Positions 11,302 to 22,779 of a stretch of 64,000 nucleotides of DNA are shown here, piece after piece (position 1 is the stretch's first letter; every line of letters begins with the position of its first letter). A program made the position numbers and the translations under genes. This stretch comes from Melampsora larici-populina 98AG31. Its lineage: Eukaryota; Basidiomycota; Pucciniomycetes; Pucciniales; Melampsoraceae. Below the pieces are notes generated by a model that was not told where the DNA came from, made no database searches, and saw nothing but the letters and a program-made list of their open reading frames with translations. The stretch is taken from contig NW_006768787.1 in assembly GCF_000204055.1 (NCBI RefSeq), positions 798,309 through 862,308 of the forward strand, given 5' to 3'.

Positions 11302-12120
11302 TCATTGTTCCTTCTCCTTGCCTTTTCCCTTGGGGTCCAACTTGTTGTCTCCATCCTTCTTTTGCTTCACTCTCTTTACCATGTTAATCATGTCCAAAAG
11401 ATCCAGAGCGTCCTCGGCTAGATTGTTGATCGTCTTGTCTCGAGCTCGTTTCTCGCGAGAGGTCGATGCGGTGCGAGGTTCCTCAAAGGGTTCCATGGTC
11501 AGAGGGTTCAGATGGAAAGGGTTGAACCCTCCGGTGAGTTTGTCGATGCGGTGACAATGACGGCAACCACCATAATGTTCCTCGAGTTCGCAATGAGCTT
11601 CCTTCGAGATCCACAGAGCTTGTCTGAAGGCAGGGTTGTTGTTGGCTGCTTTCGCCTCCAACACATCCCGCTTCGCTTGAAGCACCGCGTCCTTCAAGCG
11701 GGCTTCCTCGTCGTTTGCGGCAGGCTGGCCTGGCGGTGGAGGAGGAGGAGGCAGTTGTTGGTTGGACGTGCTGGGGTAAGGCTGGTGAGGCTGTTGGTGT
11801 TGTTGCGCTTGGTACAGATGCTGAGCATAGTTGGTCGGATCCTACGGGTAGGTGTACACCGGTCCAGCTAGATGGCCTGGGTAATTCGGGTGGTATCAAT
11901 AGCCTTCTAGGTCCTGTTGGGTCTGGTTGTGTAATGTTAGTATACTGCTGACTTAATTCAGTCATCAGAGCTAGATTGGGCTTACCTGATTGGGGTAGGC
12001 CTGGGAATAACTCGCTTGTTTGGTTGCCGCGGGTGGACCTGGTTGAGCCGGAGCCACGGGAGCCACAGGTGGTGCCGCTTTGTGCTGAGCCTCGGGTGCT
12101 TGTTGATGTTGACCTGACAT
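11302..12120 (-). pseudogene. Spliced Pro/Gln-rich reading frame in the Gypsy element
   Basis: A minus-strand ATG at 12118-12120 opens an Ala/Pro/Gln-rich exon ending YSQAYPNQ followed by GTAAGC (about 11985). A second exon from about 11900 reads YHPNYPGHLAGPVYTYP, then TAG (11842-11844), then a Gln/Pro-rich run. The body that follows contains AHCELEEHYGGCRHCHR and a basic C terminus ending at 11302. The body has H/C residues but no classic CCHC knuckle. It may be the N-terminal part of Gag or an extra gene carried by this element. The TAG would be explained by CAG to TAG. An alternative frame at 11483-12148 is less protein-like. Confidence 0.45.
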
Positions 12121-12164
12121 GAGCGCTGGGTTGTGGTGAATTGGACATGAAGGAAGGATACGTT

Positions 12165-12674
12165 TTAAAGGGAAGATTTTGATGAATTCAATAGTTTGAG
12201 AAGAAGGATTGTTGATAAGGGTAGTAGTAAATTTGAATAAGTTAAGAAAGAAAGAGAAGAATAAAAAAAATGAAGATGATTGTTAATACTTTTCCTCTGG
12301 AGATTAGTGGATAACTCAATGTAACAGGATTTACCTGGTAATTCTGGTAGGCTATACGGGGTTCCTGCTGGTTCAACTGAATGGGTGTTACGACTACCTC
12401 TAGTCGTTTTGTCAGAATCGCTAGATATCAAGATTATTTCAATATTGTTGACTTGATTATTCGCAGCAGGCGTAGTCACAGTACTGTTGACTTCGATTGG
12501 CTGTTGACCACCATAAGCTTGGTGAAATTTGTTCAAAGGATCGACTATAGCTGGGGTTGATTGGTGAGGACTCGGTTTGCTCAGTGGTGCTGCTACCGAA
12601 GTGCCGGGACTCAAGTTTGAGTTTTGGTTTGTGTTAGGAAATCCTAATTGATCAAACAATTCTGGAAATGACAC
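12165..12674 (-). CDS. Small reading frame upstream of the P/Q-rich frame
   Basis: 169 codons beginning MSFPELFDQLGFPNTN. The first about 115 residues are Ser/Thr/Pro/Asn-rich with an acidic patch IILISSDSDK. The last 45 read like intron or leader sequence (LHFFYSSLSFLTYSNLLLP), and a GTAAAT donor-like site lies at about 12333, so the real exon probably ends there and splices to the frame starting near 12120. I do not recognise it. Confidence 0.3.
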   Translation of the reverse strand: MSFPELFDQLGFPNTNQNSNLSPGTSVAAPLSKPSPHQSTPAIVDPLNKFHQAYGGQQPIEVNSTVTTPAANNQVNNIEIILISSDSDKTTRGSRNTHSVEPAGTPYSLPELPGKSCYIELSTNLQRKSINNHLHFFYSSLSFLTYSNLLLPLSTILLLKLLNSSKSSL

Positions 12675-14841
12675 TGGAATTAGTATCGTTTCGAGAAAAG
12701 AAAAAAGAAAAAAAAAGAAAGATAAATATGATTTAATATTTCTTAAATTCTTTTGATTTGATACTAGAGAAGGTAGATGATAAGAAGGAAAACTAACTGT
12801 TGATGTTATGAGTGATTGGTTTCAAATGAAAGGGATTGATCAATTTCAAGATAACTCTTGATCAATATACGATAAAAAGTGAAAGAAAAATGAAATGATT
12901 TTTTTTATTGTTTTGAAAGCGTTTATGATATTTTGAAGCGATAGCAATGAAGTGAATTGAGAGTTTGAAATATAATGATGTTGATTCAGTGTGGGATAAG
13001 TAAAAGGAAAAAAAATAACAAGATCAGTAAAACAATAAAGATTATTGTCTGATGAAGGAGAAAAGGGAACAAGAGGTCGCTCACAAGGTTGTTCTTCTAT
13101 AGCCGAGTAGGGTATCCCACTGAGATTCTTTCAACTGCTTGGGCTGCTTCCCTTTGCAAATGGGGTGGTCCTCGTTATTGTCACTGATTTCAATTGTCCG
13201 ACTGTGTAACAGTACTACAATGTAATTTGATAAGGAAGACGAATTTAAGATTTAATGAGTTCTTCTCTGCTTAAGAGATTACAGAAGGTCAACAAGGAGA
13301 AAAAACTTAAAAAAAATAAAGAATAATGGTGATGACTTTACTTTTGATAGTAGTTTCCGAGTGATTTTGAAATCACTTTCTTCGTAATATCAGTAGGTGG
13401 TTTATCAAATCCGGTGGTAAGCTACTATAATTGTTCAATTCCAATACTGGTCCGTGCTGACTCGATTGATTGGTGGTTCTGCCTGAAGTGGGACGAATGC
13501 CCCTGGAGTTCGTAGCGTGAAGCACACAACTTGTGGGACTTCAACACCAACAACAGCAGCCGATGATTGTATAGTTGGTTTGTTAAAGGTTGTGATCGAT
13601 TGGTCAAGAATTGAAATGTCAAACTAAGTAAAGAAATTTAAGGAAGAAAAAAAATTGTATGATTATTGTATTAGTTTCTAATCTCTTAATAGTGTATTGT
13701 CAACGGAAGAAGGATAAGAACAACAAAAGCGAGATGATGACTTTACTAATTATCTCTTTTATGATTGATTTTGACTCACTTCTTCTGCAATTTTGGTAGG
13801 AGTACTTTTGATCGTTTGAACGTATTTCTTGATTCTGTAGGATTTGGTTTCGGAGTTAGTTGAAAAGAAAAGAAGAAAAGAAAAAAAAATTGTGACTTGG
13901 ATGAAGGATAAAGATGAATTAACACAAATCATTGATTTATTCGTAGATCGTTTGATTCTGATTTAAATGAGTTCTGATTGTACGATCTTGATTTTTTTTA
14001 TGGTTTCTGATGAAGACTGAGACGAAAGAAAAAGAATAAAATCAATAAAAAATAATAAATCAAGATAAATTTAAATGAAAACTAAATTGGTTTTCTTCTT
14101 TTATTAGAAGAAGAAGAAAAAGTAAAAATGAACTAAAAAAAAATATAATTAAAATCAACTTCAACTTGAATGAAATTAAAATAATTTGTGTTGTATTATA
14201 ACTTTCTGTTGCTCGTTTGACTGTGTTGCTGCAGTTTATATGTGATAATTCAGTGAGTCGAATCCGCTTTGGAGAATTTTGTTTGGTGATTTCGATGGAA
14301 GAACTTGGAAATTGATTTTGATTTTTCCCTTCTTTTGATTCTTGATATCCTTCTTGTTTTCTTTTGATCGTCCACCGCTATTCTCCTGATTTTGAAAGGT
14401 GTATGTATGTATATCCTGAAAAGGAAATCTGATATCTGTAAGTGTTCCTTTAATCAAATTTCGTTGTTGTCTTTGTATATGTATAATACTGACTGTTTCA
14501 AATGTAATGTATGTGTTATATTACATTTTTTTTGTGTGTAATATACTACTTATATCAAGATCACTCTTTCTGAAAGGATCACTCCTCGTGGTGCCTTTTT
14601 GAATTGTTTCTTTATTATTAAGGAACAATGTAGTATTCTCAGGATGACTTCTTTCAGTCAAATGAGTATCACTTGATCACTTTTTGGATGATAAAGTGAG
14701 TTATTCAACTTTATATATTAATGAAGAATGATTGTAATGAGAAAATTTGTTTTTGTTCATGAACTTGTATCAGTCTAGTGATGGTTCTCAATCTTTAAGT
14801 AAAGTTGAGGTTTTGGGTTTTGATCTGATGAGGCCCCCAGA
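12675..14841 (-). other. Gypsy 5' leader, no gene seen
   Basis: About 2.2 kb between the first reading frame and the 5' LTR. It is rich in AAGAAAAG-type purine tracts on the plus strand, with short frames only. Two bases inside the LTR boundary the minus strand reads TGGGGGCCTCATCAG (about 14825-14839). The TGG start and position suit a tRNA primer-binding site, but I could not match it to a specific tRNA. Confidence 0.45.
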
Positions 14842-14965
14842 TGTGAGGGTAGTGACTCTTTTGAGAGAGGCTACACTCACTAAAAGATGGTACTGAGAGC
14901 AGTTTATTATGAAGTATAATAATGATTATTATATTTCAATTGTTAAACTAGGTACAAGGGAGAAG
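14842..14965 (-). repeat. 5' LTR of the Gypsy element, left fragment
   Basis: First 124 bp of the right-hand LTR (plus-strand order), matching 6064-6187 apart from a few changes. It ends with GGGAGAAG, the 8-bp duplication made by the hAT insertion. Confidence 0.92.
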
Positions 14966-15365
14966 TAGGCCCTTGCCCCGTCCCCGGAGGTTCGGGGATC
15001 CCCGAGTGAAACCCCCATGGGACGGGGATCATTCCCCTACCCCTAATTTTGGGGAATGGGAGCGGGGAACACCGGGGATCCCCGGTATCCCCAGTGTCTC
15101 GAAGAGTTGAAGAGAGGGTGTTGTACGTTGATCAATCTCCTATTTTTCGAATGACCGACTTCACAAAAAAATACAAAAACAACAGTATAACAACAATCAA
15201 GATATAGGCAAAAGAAATGTATAGTAAGACTATTCAAGTAAGTACTTTCATTTCTCAACCAAATTTGAATAACTTAACACTAATCACAGTCGATTTACTA
15301 TTTACAGTCATCACCATGAATTTTATCTTGATCTTTACCAATTCTTTACCAATCTCATCTCCATT

Positions 15366-15640
15366 TCAATTTACTATTCAACCCAAACGAATATTTCTCA
15401 TTCAATTAAACGGAAAACGAATCTTTCTCATTCAATTAAACAGAAAACGAATTGTTCTCATTCAATTAAACAAAAAACGAATTGTTTTCATTCGATTCCA
15501 ACACTCGTTTTCATTAGATTCCAACAATCGATTCCATTCGATTCAACCAAAACCAATTGTTTCCATTCGATTCAACCAAATCGATTTGTTTTCATTAGAT
15601 TCCACCAAAATCAATTGTCTTGACATCTCACTGTCCAAAG
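15366..15640 (+). repeat. Degenerate about 30-bp tandem repeat inside the hAT
   Basis: Units of the type TCTCATTCAATTAAACNGAAAA followed by CGAAT, then drifting to CATTCGATTCNACCAAA. A plus-strand open frame at 15217-15699 is a by-product (FLIQLN-KRI repeats). Tandem subterminal repeats are common in hAT elements, where they can bind transposase. Confidence 0.7.
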
Positions 15641-16129
15641 CAATCAAATTAAATTTATTTGACCCAAAACTGTCATCTCAATTTTTGCAAAGGAATTGAG
15701 AGTTTTCATCTTTAGATTCATCCAATTAAATCTTCATAATGATGTGAGATTCAACCTCATTCTTTCTTCCATTATGGTCAGAGACCAGTACACGCAGAAG
15801 TCTCACAGGCCAATTTGATTGTGGATGATGTTGTATCTTGCATGTTCATTCTTCACTTTGTGGATGTAGGACTACTTGATGTCAACACCATTCCACTATC
15901 AATTTGGTTTTGGATAATTATGACCTACGGTCACTTCATGAGGTTCAAATGTACTTGTCCTCCCCAAGACTGGGTTGGCTTCACGCACCAGAATCTTGTG
16001 GGTAGGGTTTGACACAGACCTTATGCAAGCCCTAGTCATCATTATCCAAGTGTTGGATGGACGCTCAAAGTGTGATGCTCTCTGACCATTAGGATTCCTA
16101 AACTGATGATATTTCATTTTTACATTGTA

Positions 16130-17564
16130 TTAGTGATAAGAAGAAATACAAATCTCCATCACGTAAACACATTCAAAACAAGTTCAATGCTCATCAAGGG
16201 GAAATTCGAATAGCAATTAAGAAAAGCAAGATAGTTGCTCAGTGGTTTCATCATCAAAATCCTCCAACCCCTTCTTCTGATCCAATCTTGAACATGAATT
16301 GAGCTGAGAAAAGAGCTCACATTCGTGCTGAATTTAAACAAAAGATCCGTGATTGATTTGGTCTTCCTAGAGATGCTACATTTATTTTTCAAAATGAGCA
16401 TGGAAAACAAAAGTATTTATCAGTCACTTTTGTTACTGTAGCCTTATTGAATAAATATGCAACCAAGCTCCTTGCTGTGGTCCGATTCAACAAACGTGAT
16501 TATACTGGAAAACGGTTGAACAGCGGAAAATTGAAGCGTGAACTCGTACCTGAGTGTGCAAAACTATTTGAAAACTTCAATAACTCAATGATGACTTTAT
16601 ATCAACATGGAACTGCCCAATGTTGCTGTGTGACAAATGGTGCAGCTGAAGCTCTAAAGCACATGAAGTCTGGTCAGATGTTTGTGGTAGGGTTTTGTGG
16701 TGGATACAGGAAGAAAAAAATTGGTGGTTCGGATCTATTAGTATGATCTTTTTGACTTTTCTATGATTTTGAGGAGACATTGATTTTATATTTCTGTATA
16801 CTAGGTCCTTACGCTCTCAAAATGACCACTGCACGACTTGTGGCTTGTATGGAAAATGACTTACAACGTCAGATGTATCTTCCTTACATCAATCACTTCC
16901 TAGCTGAATGTTTTTCCTCTCTATCCCTTGGTGCCTTTCAATCCAACTGTGAACGAGCTGCACGATGTAGCGCACCATCCTGGGCATCAAAGTCATTTTT
17001 TAAATCACTCAATGGACGTGTCTTTGGTTCCAATTTTGTTGTCACACATGACGAGTTTGCTAACAAGGTGCATGTTGATAACAATCATTCTGGCCATACC
17101 TTTGTATTATTAGTCTAATTCATCAAGATACTGGGAGACTCTATTGACGTGGCAGAACCTCAAAGCATGGCTATACTAAAGCAGCTCGATTTGTATTTCC
17201 TGACTACAATTTTGAGATTGATTTTGATGGATGTGATGGAGTTGTTGAAATGGTTTGGGCATCAGAGATCAAACACTATAGTACTCACTCCAAGACTTTT
17301 ACTCATGATCATCAACCTATTCAACCGGAGGACGCGAAGATAACACGATTTGGATTGTCTTGTCAAATTGCTAAAAGTATAGTTCAACGTCTCAACCAGA
17401 TTACTGACATGTGAGGCAACAGCAGTGATGAAGAGTGGGAAATTTATCAAGAAACATTGATTGAGAATTATGCAGATGAGTTGATCCGTAAATGTGATAT
17501 GATAAAAAGTGAGAAGCCAAAGGCTGAGATGGAAGCGTTCAAAGCAAAATTGAAAACCTTGTAG
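16130..17564 (+). pseudogene. TET/JBP-type 2OG-Fe(II) dioxygenase, decayed
   Basis: Successive plus-strand pieces read as the Tet-like oxygenase common in rusts and other basidiomycetes. Seen in order: AHIRAEFKQKIRD, FGLPRDATFIF, LLNKYATKLLAVV, GTAQCCCVTNGAAEALKHM, VGFCGGYRKKKIGG (then an intron with GTATGA/ACTAG borders), MYLPYINHFLAECFSS, APSWASKSFF and GSNFVVTHDEFANK. The iron-binding H-x-D (HVD, 17071-17079) comes next, followed by FVFPDYNFEIDF, GVVEMVWASEIKHYS with the distal His, and KITRFG with the 2-oxoglutarate-type Arg. TET/JBP enzymes oxidise 5-methylcytosine or thymine in DNA. The copy is broken: TGA at 16300-16302, 16354-16356 and 17412-17414, TAA after HTFVLLV near 17116, and a frameshift near 17160. 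The first ATG cannot be placed. The catalytic residues themselves survive. Confidence 0.75.
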
Positions 17565-18153
17565 TTGCACTTGGTTCACATTTGTTTCTATTTTTTTAAA
17601 AAGTTTGTCTCCTTTTCTCACATTATGAATTAGTATCTGTTTTCTTCCTATAATTCAAGGTATAATTGTGGTTGAGATGCATTTAGACCATGAGTTCTTG
17701 AATAAAAATGTGTAAGATGTTCACTTTCAAGTACCAAAATGATTCAGATCTTTTCCTTCAAAGAGAGTTCTTTTGTTATATGTTGTGACAAATTGAGCAG
17801 TTTCTGGAAAAGCAAATCTTGTATTATATTACTTTATACTTTCATTGCAGTTGAAGAAAGTAAAATATACACAATAAACAAAATTTCACAGAGCATGATT
17901 GAGATGTTTAGCATATGATCGATTTCAAAAATTGAAGTAAGAAGTTCTTTGAGAACAGTGACACTTTGAGAACAGTTTTAGGACTTTTAGAATGTTTGTT
18001 GAGATTTGATGACAGTTATGCGGATGTGATCTCCACACATCTCTATCATACTATGTCAGATAGAGCTTGAAGTTGATCAGGGATTATATTATTAGCATTG
18101 GCATTGTATAATGCACCAAATACACGGTACCATTCTTTTACACAAAGAATCAT
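17565..18153. other. Spacer between convergent genes in the hAT
   Basis: About 590 bp of AT-rich DNA between the 3' ends of the dioxygenase and transposase. No open frame of note. It may hold the two polyadenylation regions (AATAAA-like words at 17700 and 17873). Confidence 0.5.
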
Positions 18154-18164
18154 TTAAAATTTTG

Positions 18165-20340
18165 CCGGGGTTAGAGAGGAGCGCTGATAGCAAAGGATTG
18201 CTCTGCCTTGAGAGAAGATCCGTTTGGAGGGGGCACTTGTAGCCGGAATTGCCAGAAAAGCTCTAGCCATGAGTGCTAGACAGAAATAACTAGTTTGACA
18301 CCCTTTCCAATAATCTAGCACATCAAAACGTCTCTTCTCAAGGGGTTCAGCCAGGTAGCAAGCAATCTCATTATGAACCAAAGGACTATTATAGGTCAAT
18401 GATCCAAATAAATCTTCTTCAAGAGAAGAAGTAGATGTTGATTGTGGGGGTTCTGAGCTCAAATTTTCTTCAGGAGGGCTGAACTTCTCAGCTTCATTGA
18501 CACAGTGATTTCTGAGCTGTTTGGTTGTCATGTTGTATCCAGAGATCAAATCGGAGTGAGTTTGGAAAAAGCTAAGCTTGAAGCGTGGATCAAGGATTGT
18601 TGCACAGATTGGTGCTTGCTTGGTGAGAGCTTTGGATAGATAAGTTTCCAACTAATCTATCATATTGTTTGCAGCTGGAATCAGCAAAGTCAGGTTGTAT
18701 GTGCTACAAACCTGAAAGATACAGGTGGTCAGATCATCAAGTGAAGCCTTTGAGATATATCAACTTACTGCCTGAAGTCTATTGATGACCGCAATGTAGA
18801 TAGGTATAATTGTGTTGACTGTTGGATATCTAGTAGCACATAGCTCTTCAGTGGCTTCACTTGAAGGTTGGAGAAATTTCATCATCTTCTCTACTGATTT
18901 CCATTCAATCGGAGTAAGCTTGAATTTTTGTCCTTCAGCAGTGTTGCAGAAATGATTGCATGCATTCCTATCCAAAACCACCCGCATGAGTTTCACTAGT
19001 GACAAGTTGAATGAAAAAAAGACACTGACTGTAAAAGTAAAGCACGCTTGAACATAGCATAAGTCGAGTTCCATCGAGTTCTGACATCAAGAATCAGACA
19101 GAGCTTTTCAGGGTCTTTGGGTTGATTGGGGCTGGGAAATAGGCTAATGAATTTCTTGAATTCTTCACGGAGTTGAGGAGTTGCACGAGTATACCGAGCT
19201 AGGCCATGTACACGTTTATAAACTGAAGAGAGGTCTATACTGGCTCCATCAGGTGTAGTGACTAGGTTGCCTATATCCATGGGACCAAGGTTGGTCTTGA
19301 GATCATCTTCATTTTCATTGAGTTTTCCAAATAGTGCAAGGCCTTCCTGCGCTGCCAGGTTCAATACATGTGCAACACATCCTAGGAGATCTTTCTGAGC
19401 ATCAAACAACCCTTCAGTTTGAGTCTGAATTGCCGGGCCATACTCTCATTAGAAGAGGCATTGTCAGCAGTTATGGCTACAATATTTTCTGCACCTTTGT
19501 AGCTTTTGAGAGTATCACAAAACAAATCGGCGAAGCACTGTCCTGTGTGTGATCCTACAAGACAGGGCTATCAATGAGTGATTCTTTAGAGTTCAAAAAT
19601 TGACAGAGAAATATATCACCTTCAATGTGAGGGACTCGAAGTAGTACATCTACCTTTTCAAAGTTTTCATAAATCATATGAGCTGTGATGGCCATGAACG
19701 CGGTCACGTTTGGAGCAGTCCAAGCATCCAGAGTATATGCAACACCAGTTGCATTGGCTAGTATATGTTCTTGTAAGAGCTCTTGATGAAATAAGAAGAC
19801 TTCACCTAGATGTCAAGAGATTGCATCCTTTTTCACTACAATTTCATCTGTCTGAGGATTACAGGTTTTGAAAAGATCTAAGAATGACTTCTTCTCCATC
19901 ATTTCAAATGACAGATCACAATCACACAGAAAGTAGTTCATTGCAGTCTTGAGACTGGAGACCGTCAATCGTCTCTGTAGGATAACATATCAGCTAAAAA
20001 TTGAGTAATAATTGAGAATATATATACACATTTTCATTTGTCTTAGCAGTCCTATTGTCTATCATTGCTTGCCGTTTGGCCCATTTAGCTGGATCACCTA
20101 TCTTGTGTACTAAATACAAGTGATCGGACATGCTTTTTGTGCTACCGGTGGGATCCCTCTTCAAAATTTTGCCGCATTGAGAGTTATCTTTGAGCTTAAT
20201 GGTGCATTCAACTTCCTCATCACAAGCTGATTCATTAAAATAGGTCCAGACCCAACTACGTTTGTTTGAAGCAGCTGGATTGGGTACTTGAGAGTTTGAG
20301 ACTGACGGGGAATCTGTACTAAGATCTAATTACATCTCGG
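18165..20340 (-). pseudogene. hAT transposase with BED finger, decayed
   Basis: Read on the minus strand. At about 20310-20080 there is a BED-type zinc finger (WVWTYF, then a Cys pair ending NSQCGK, then DHLYLVH). It is followed by the catalytic region: YTLDAWTAPN (near 19740), ITADNASSNE (19470), CVAHVLNLAAQEG (19350) and DVRTRWNSTYAMFKRAL (19080). Then come introns, and the C-terminal hATC dimerisation domain reads YWKGCQ...FLAIPATSAPSKRIFS at 18330-18200. hAT transposases cut and paste using a DDE RNase-H-like core and dimerise through hATC. Defects: TAG at 18652-18654, TAA just after the ATG near 20330, a frameshift near 19410, and a TAA ending the frame inside hATC (18154). Confidence 0.85.
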
Positions 20341-21143
20341 AAATACTGGTGATATCAAGAAGAGATAAGACTGACGATAAAATGGGCAGATAGTTCTACG
20401 ATCCTAAGATGAGAGTAACATGATACATATAAAAGTTCTCAAATAACCTCTTGACTTTCAAGTCTTGATTAGGCTTTGATTGATTCTTTTTCCATCTTTG
20501 TCTTTATTCTGTCTTTTTATGTAATATATTAAATAGATTGAAATTTGACTGGTGACAACTTACAAGTTGATCATTGTTTAGAAAGAAATATTGTATTAGA
20601 CTCCTTTATGTAGTATGATTTCATCACAGTTGAAAAACAAAAAGTAAACAAATTAAACAAAATGATGAACAACATGATTGCAGTAGAACAGTGAACTTCT
20701 TCTGACTCAATGTTGAATGTTTGTGAGAAATTAGAATTGAATTCATGAGTCGTGACCTAAAAGGAATCTGAAAGGGAACTGACTATGAATGGATTAGTCA
20801 AGTTTTTCAGATATTTCTTGAAAGGTCAAAAAGTTACAACTAATCTTGATTCACTCCCATGTTGAAGAAACAGATTTTGAAGGATTTGTAAGTTTGATGA
20901 TCCCTTTGACTTCATTTTCATTGGAATGAACTTGAGGGTTTGAGGTAATGTATCAATCGGTGAAGGTCCTTTGTTGCCTTGTTTGTTTTCTTTCGTTTTG
21001 TGCTGTTCCCCGAAAACGATTAGGGGTAGGGGGATTGTTCCCCGAAGACAATTAGGGGTAGGGGAATGATCCCCGCCCCTATAATCGGGGAATGATCCCC
21101 GTCCCCATCCCCTACACCAGGGAACAATTGGGGTGAGGGCCTA
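20341..21143. other. hAT right subterminal region
   Basis: No gene. The last 150 bp carry three copies of the word ATTAGGGGTAGGGG or its variants and several GGGGAATGATCCCC palindromes. These match in type, inverted, the left end at 14966-15100; they are likely transposase-binding repeats. Confidence 0.65.
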
Positions 21144-22028
21144 GGGAGAAGAGGATAATGAGAAAGGGGAAGATAGGGTGGAAGGTTAACAACCTAGAGT
21201 CTGCTGGGACAAATCCTGACAGACTACAGTTATTTGACTCTTAAAGAAGAGGTTTCAATTTATAATTTAATATAACAATGAGAACTGGATCCCAAGGTTC
21301 TCCAGTATCCTTTCCGTAACAGGACAAAGGGTGATTATGAAGATCACTATCTTGGTTATCTCTTAGAGGTCACCAACCTATTGGTTATTAACTTGGAGGT
21401 CACCAACCTAGTATATAAACTCCTTAGGGGAAGTAGAGGATCCAGAAGTGAAGTGTTATAACTTACTAGGATCTAGTCAGGAAATATCAAGGTAGATAGA
21501 ATGCATCACTAGTATTACTATTTGTAATACTCTTGATTTTTATTCTAATTGCACTCTTGATGGTTCTTTAGAAAGTGGTATGTATAAACTTGGTTTTTCC
21601 TTTGGGGATGAAGCAGGTTCTGGTTTATATATTCTAGCTTTTAAACCTAGTATTGTGATATACACAATGTTGACAATATTAGGTTTGTATTTAATATTTT
21701 AATGTTTTTATGATTACGTGCACTAAATGTTATGTTATGTACTCATTAAGTGTTTCATATAAGATAAACCTGTTTTAACTCTTGATACTGAGTTATGAGA
21801 TGTTACTAGTGTTTTTGTATGTAATTTTATATGTTACATGTTATTTCTTTGGTATATGCATATGTAACTAGAGGTCATATATGTTTTTCTTAAATGTTAC
21901 ATGTTATTTCTTTGGTATATGCATATGTAACTAGAGGTCATATATGTTTTTCTTAAATGTTACATATATATTATAGGCTGTATGTACATGTAATTATATT
22001 TCTAGGTGATGGTTATATATGGCTGACA
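21144..22028 (-). repeat. 5' LTR of the Gypsy element, right fragment
   Basis: Continues the LTR after the hAT, starting with the second GGGAGAAG copy. Relative to the intact LTR it has a direct duplication of about 62 bp (TTACATGTTATTTCTTTGGT... repeated at about 21835-21960) and lacks about 39 bp before the terminal GGCTGACA. The flanking duplication CCTGG follows at 22029-22033. Confidence 0.92.
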
Positions 22029-22323
22029 CCTGGTGTCTTGACAACCTCAATATCTAAGTCTTGATTGACATTGTCACCTGCGGGTATCTTGTATTCCTTG
22101 GAAAGAGAAGGAAAATAGGAAAAGTGAGATCAATGATAAGATAAAGAATTGGGTGAAAAAACATAAACAAAAAGTGAGAACAATGAAACATACTTCTTGA
22201 ACTGCCAATCTCTTTGTCTTCTTTACAAGAGCCAAACAAGTTTGAGAGACATTTGACAAATTCAAACATTTACAAGAAGTAGTACTTTTTCTTTTACCCT
22301 TCCCAATATTGCGACTGTTTCCA
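22029..22323 (-). pseudogene. Host gene A, middle exons between two transposons
   Basis: Two minus-strand exons. The first (22323-22194) reads NGNSRNIGKGKRKSTTS then KCLNLSNVSQTCLALVKKTK and ends CAAGAA before a GTATGT donor. After an intron of 97 nt with a TTTCCAAG acceptor, the second (22096-22029) reads EYKIPAGDNVNQDLDIEVV. The first exon continues in frame from 26832-27127 when the TTA-flanked transposon is removed. The second continues in frame into 6058-5988 when the Gypsy element is removed. The Lys/Arg/Ser-rich stretch could be a nuclear-type basic region. No family recognised. Confidence 0.65.
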
Positions 22324-22718
22324 TTAGAGCACCCACTATCATGAGGGTGATTTATCATAGATTTTGCATTCCTGAGTGCAAAAACTAATCATGTGTGTTT
22401 TACCAAAGTTGGTAAACGCATGAAATCCACTATGGGATGATGTAACATACGATTTACCAACAATAAATCACTCTGAACCAACCTGATCCACAGTGGTATG
22501 GTTTTGTAATGAACTACAGTTGATCCAGTCCAGTCTCAACCACAACCGCTCCGCAAAATCAAAATTTGGTTACAGAAAATTATACACATGAGACCTACTG
22601 ATCAACGTCATGTAATAAGTCATTTTTGGGCTTATTAAGTGTGGTTAGTGTGAAAAATGACCCTGAGAAGTCTTTTTGGTCAGCCAAAAAAAAAAATTGA
22701 ACCCTCGATATTTGGGTC

Positions 22719-22779
22719 TAGGTACCTAAGGTACCTAATATTAAGTACTTAAGTACTTAACTTGAGTACTTAAGTACTT
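22719..22779. repeat. Cluster of GTAC palindromes
   Basis: AGGTACCTAAGGTACCT followed by TAAGTACTTAAGTACTTA and a further TTGAGTACTTAAGTACTTGG: six or more GTAC-centred palindromes in 60 bp, inside the left subterminal part of the TTA-type transposon. A separate hairpin follows (GCACCTC and GAGGTGC around 22845-22870). This suits a transposase-binding or cruciform-forming subterminal region. Confidence 0.7.

Larger units (their letters stand above)
14966..21143. mobile_element. hAT DNA transposon carrying a TET/JBP gene
   Basis: 6178 bp inserted in the 5' LTR. The flanking 8-bp duplication GGGAGAAG (14958-14965 and 21144-21151) is the size expected of the hAT superfamily. Ends are inverted: TAGGCCCTTGCCCC on the left and, reverse-complemented, TAGGCCCTCACCCC on the right. 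Both subterminal regions are unusually GC-rich, with repeated GGGGATCATTCCCC and CCCCTACCCCTAAT words. Inside are a plus-strand TET/JBP-type dioxygenase pseudogene (about 16130-17564) and a minus-strand hAT transposase pseudogene (about 18165-20340). These converge on a 600-bp spacer without genes. Two genes within one pair of termini imply that the dioxygenase travels as passenger or partner of the transposase. Confidence 0.93.
6064..22028 (-). mobile_element. Ty3/Gypsy LTR retrotransposon, interrupted by a hAT
   Basis: The element runs on the minus strand and starts and ends TG...CA. It is flanked by 5-bp target duplications CCTGG (6059-6063 and 22029-22033). The left copy of the LTR (3' LTR) is 6064-7069; the right copy (5' LTR) is 14842-22028, split by a hAT. 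Internal order read on the minus strand: leader (14841-12675), gag-like reading frames, reverse transcriptase-RNase H, integrase with chromodomain, purine tract, 3' LTR. Without the hAT the element is about 9.8 kb. The order RT-RH-IN is that of Ty3/Gypsy (Metaviridae). Stops in gag-like and pol frames make this copy defective. Confidence 0.92.

Noticed and set aside
10281..12674. CCHC zinc knuckle of Gag
   Set aside because: The only Cys/His cluster (HCELEEHYGGCRHCHR) does not have CCHC spacing.
15217..15699. 160-codon frame with KRI-FLIQLN repeats as a gene in the hAT
   Set aside because: It follows a tandem DNA repeat in the subterminal region and has no start context or family.
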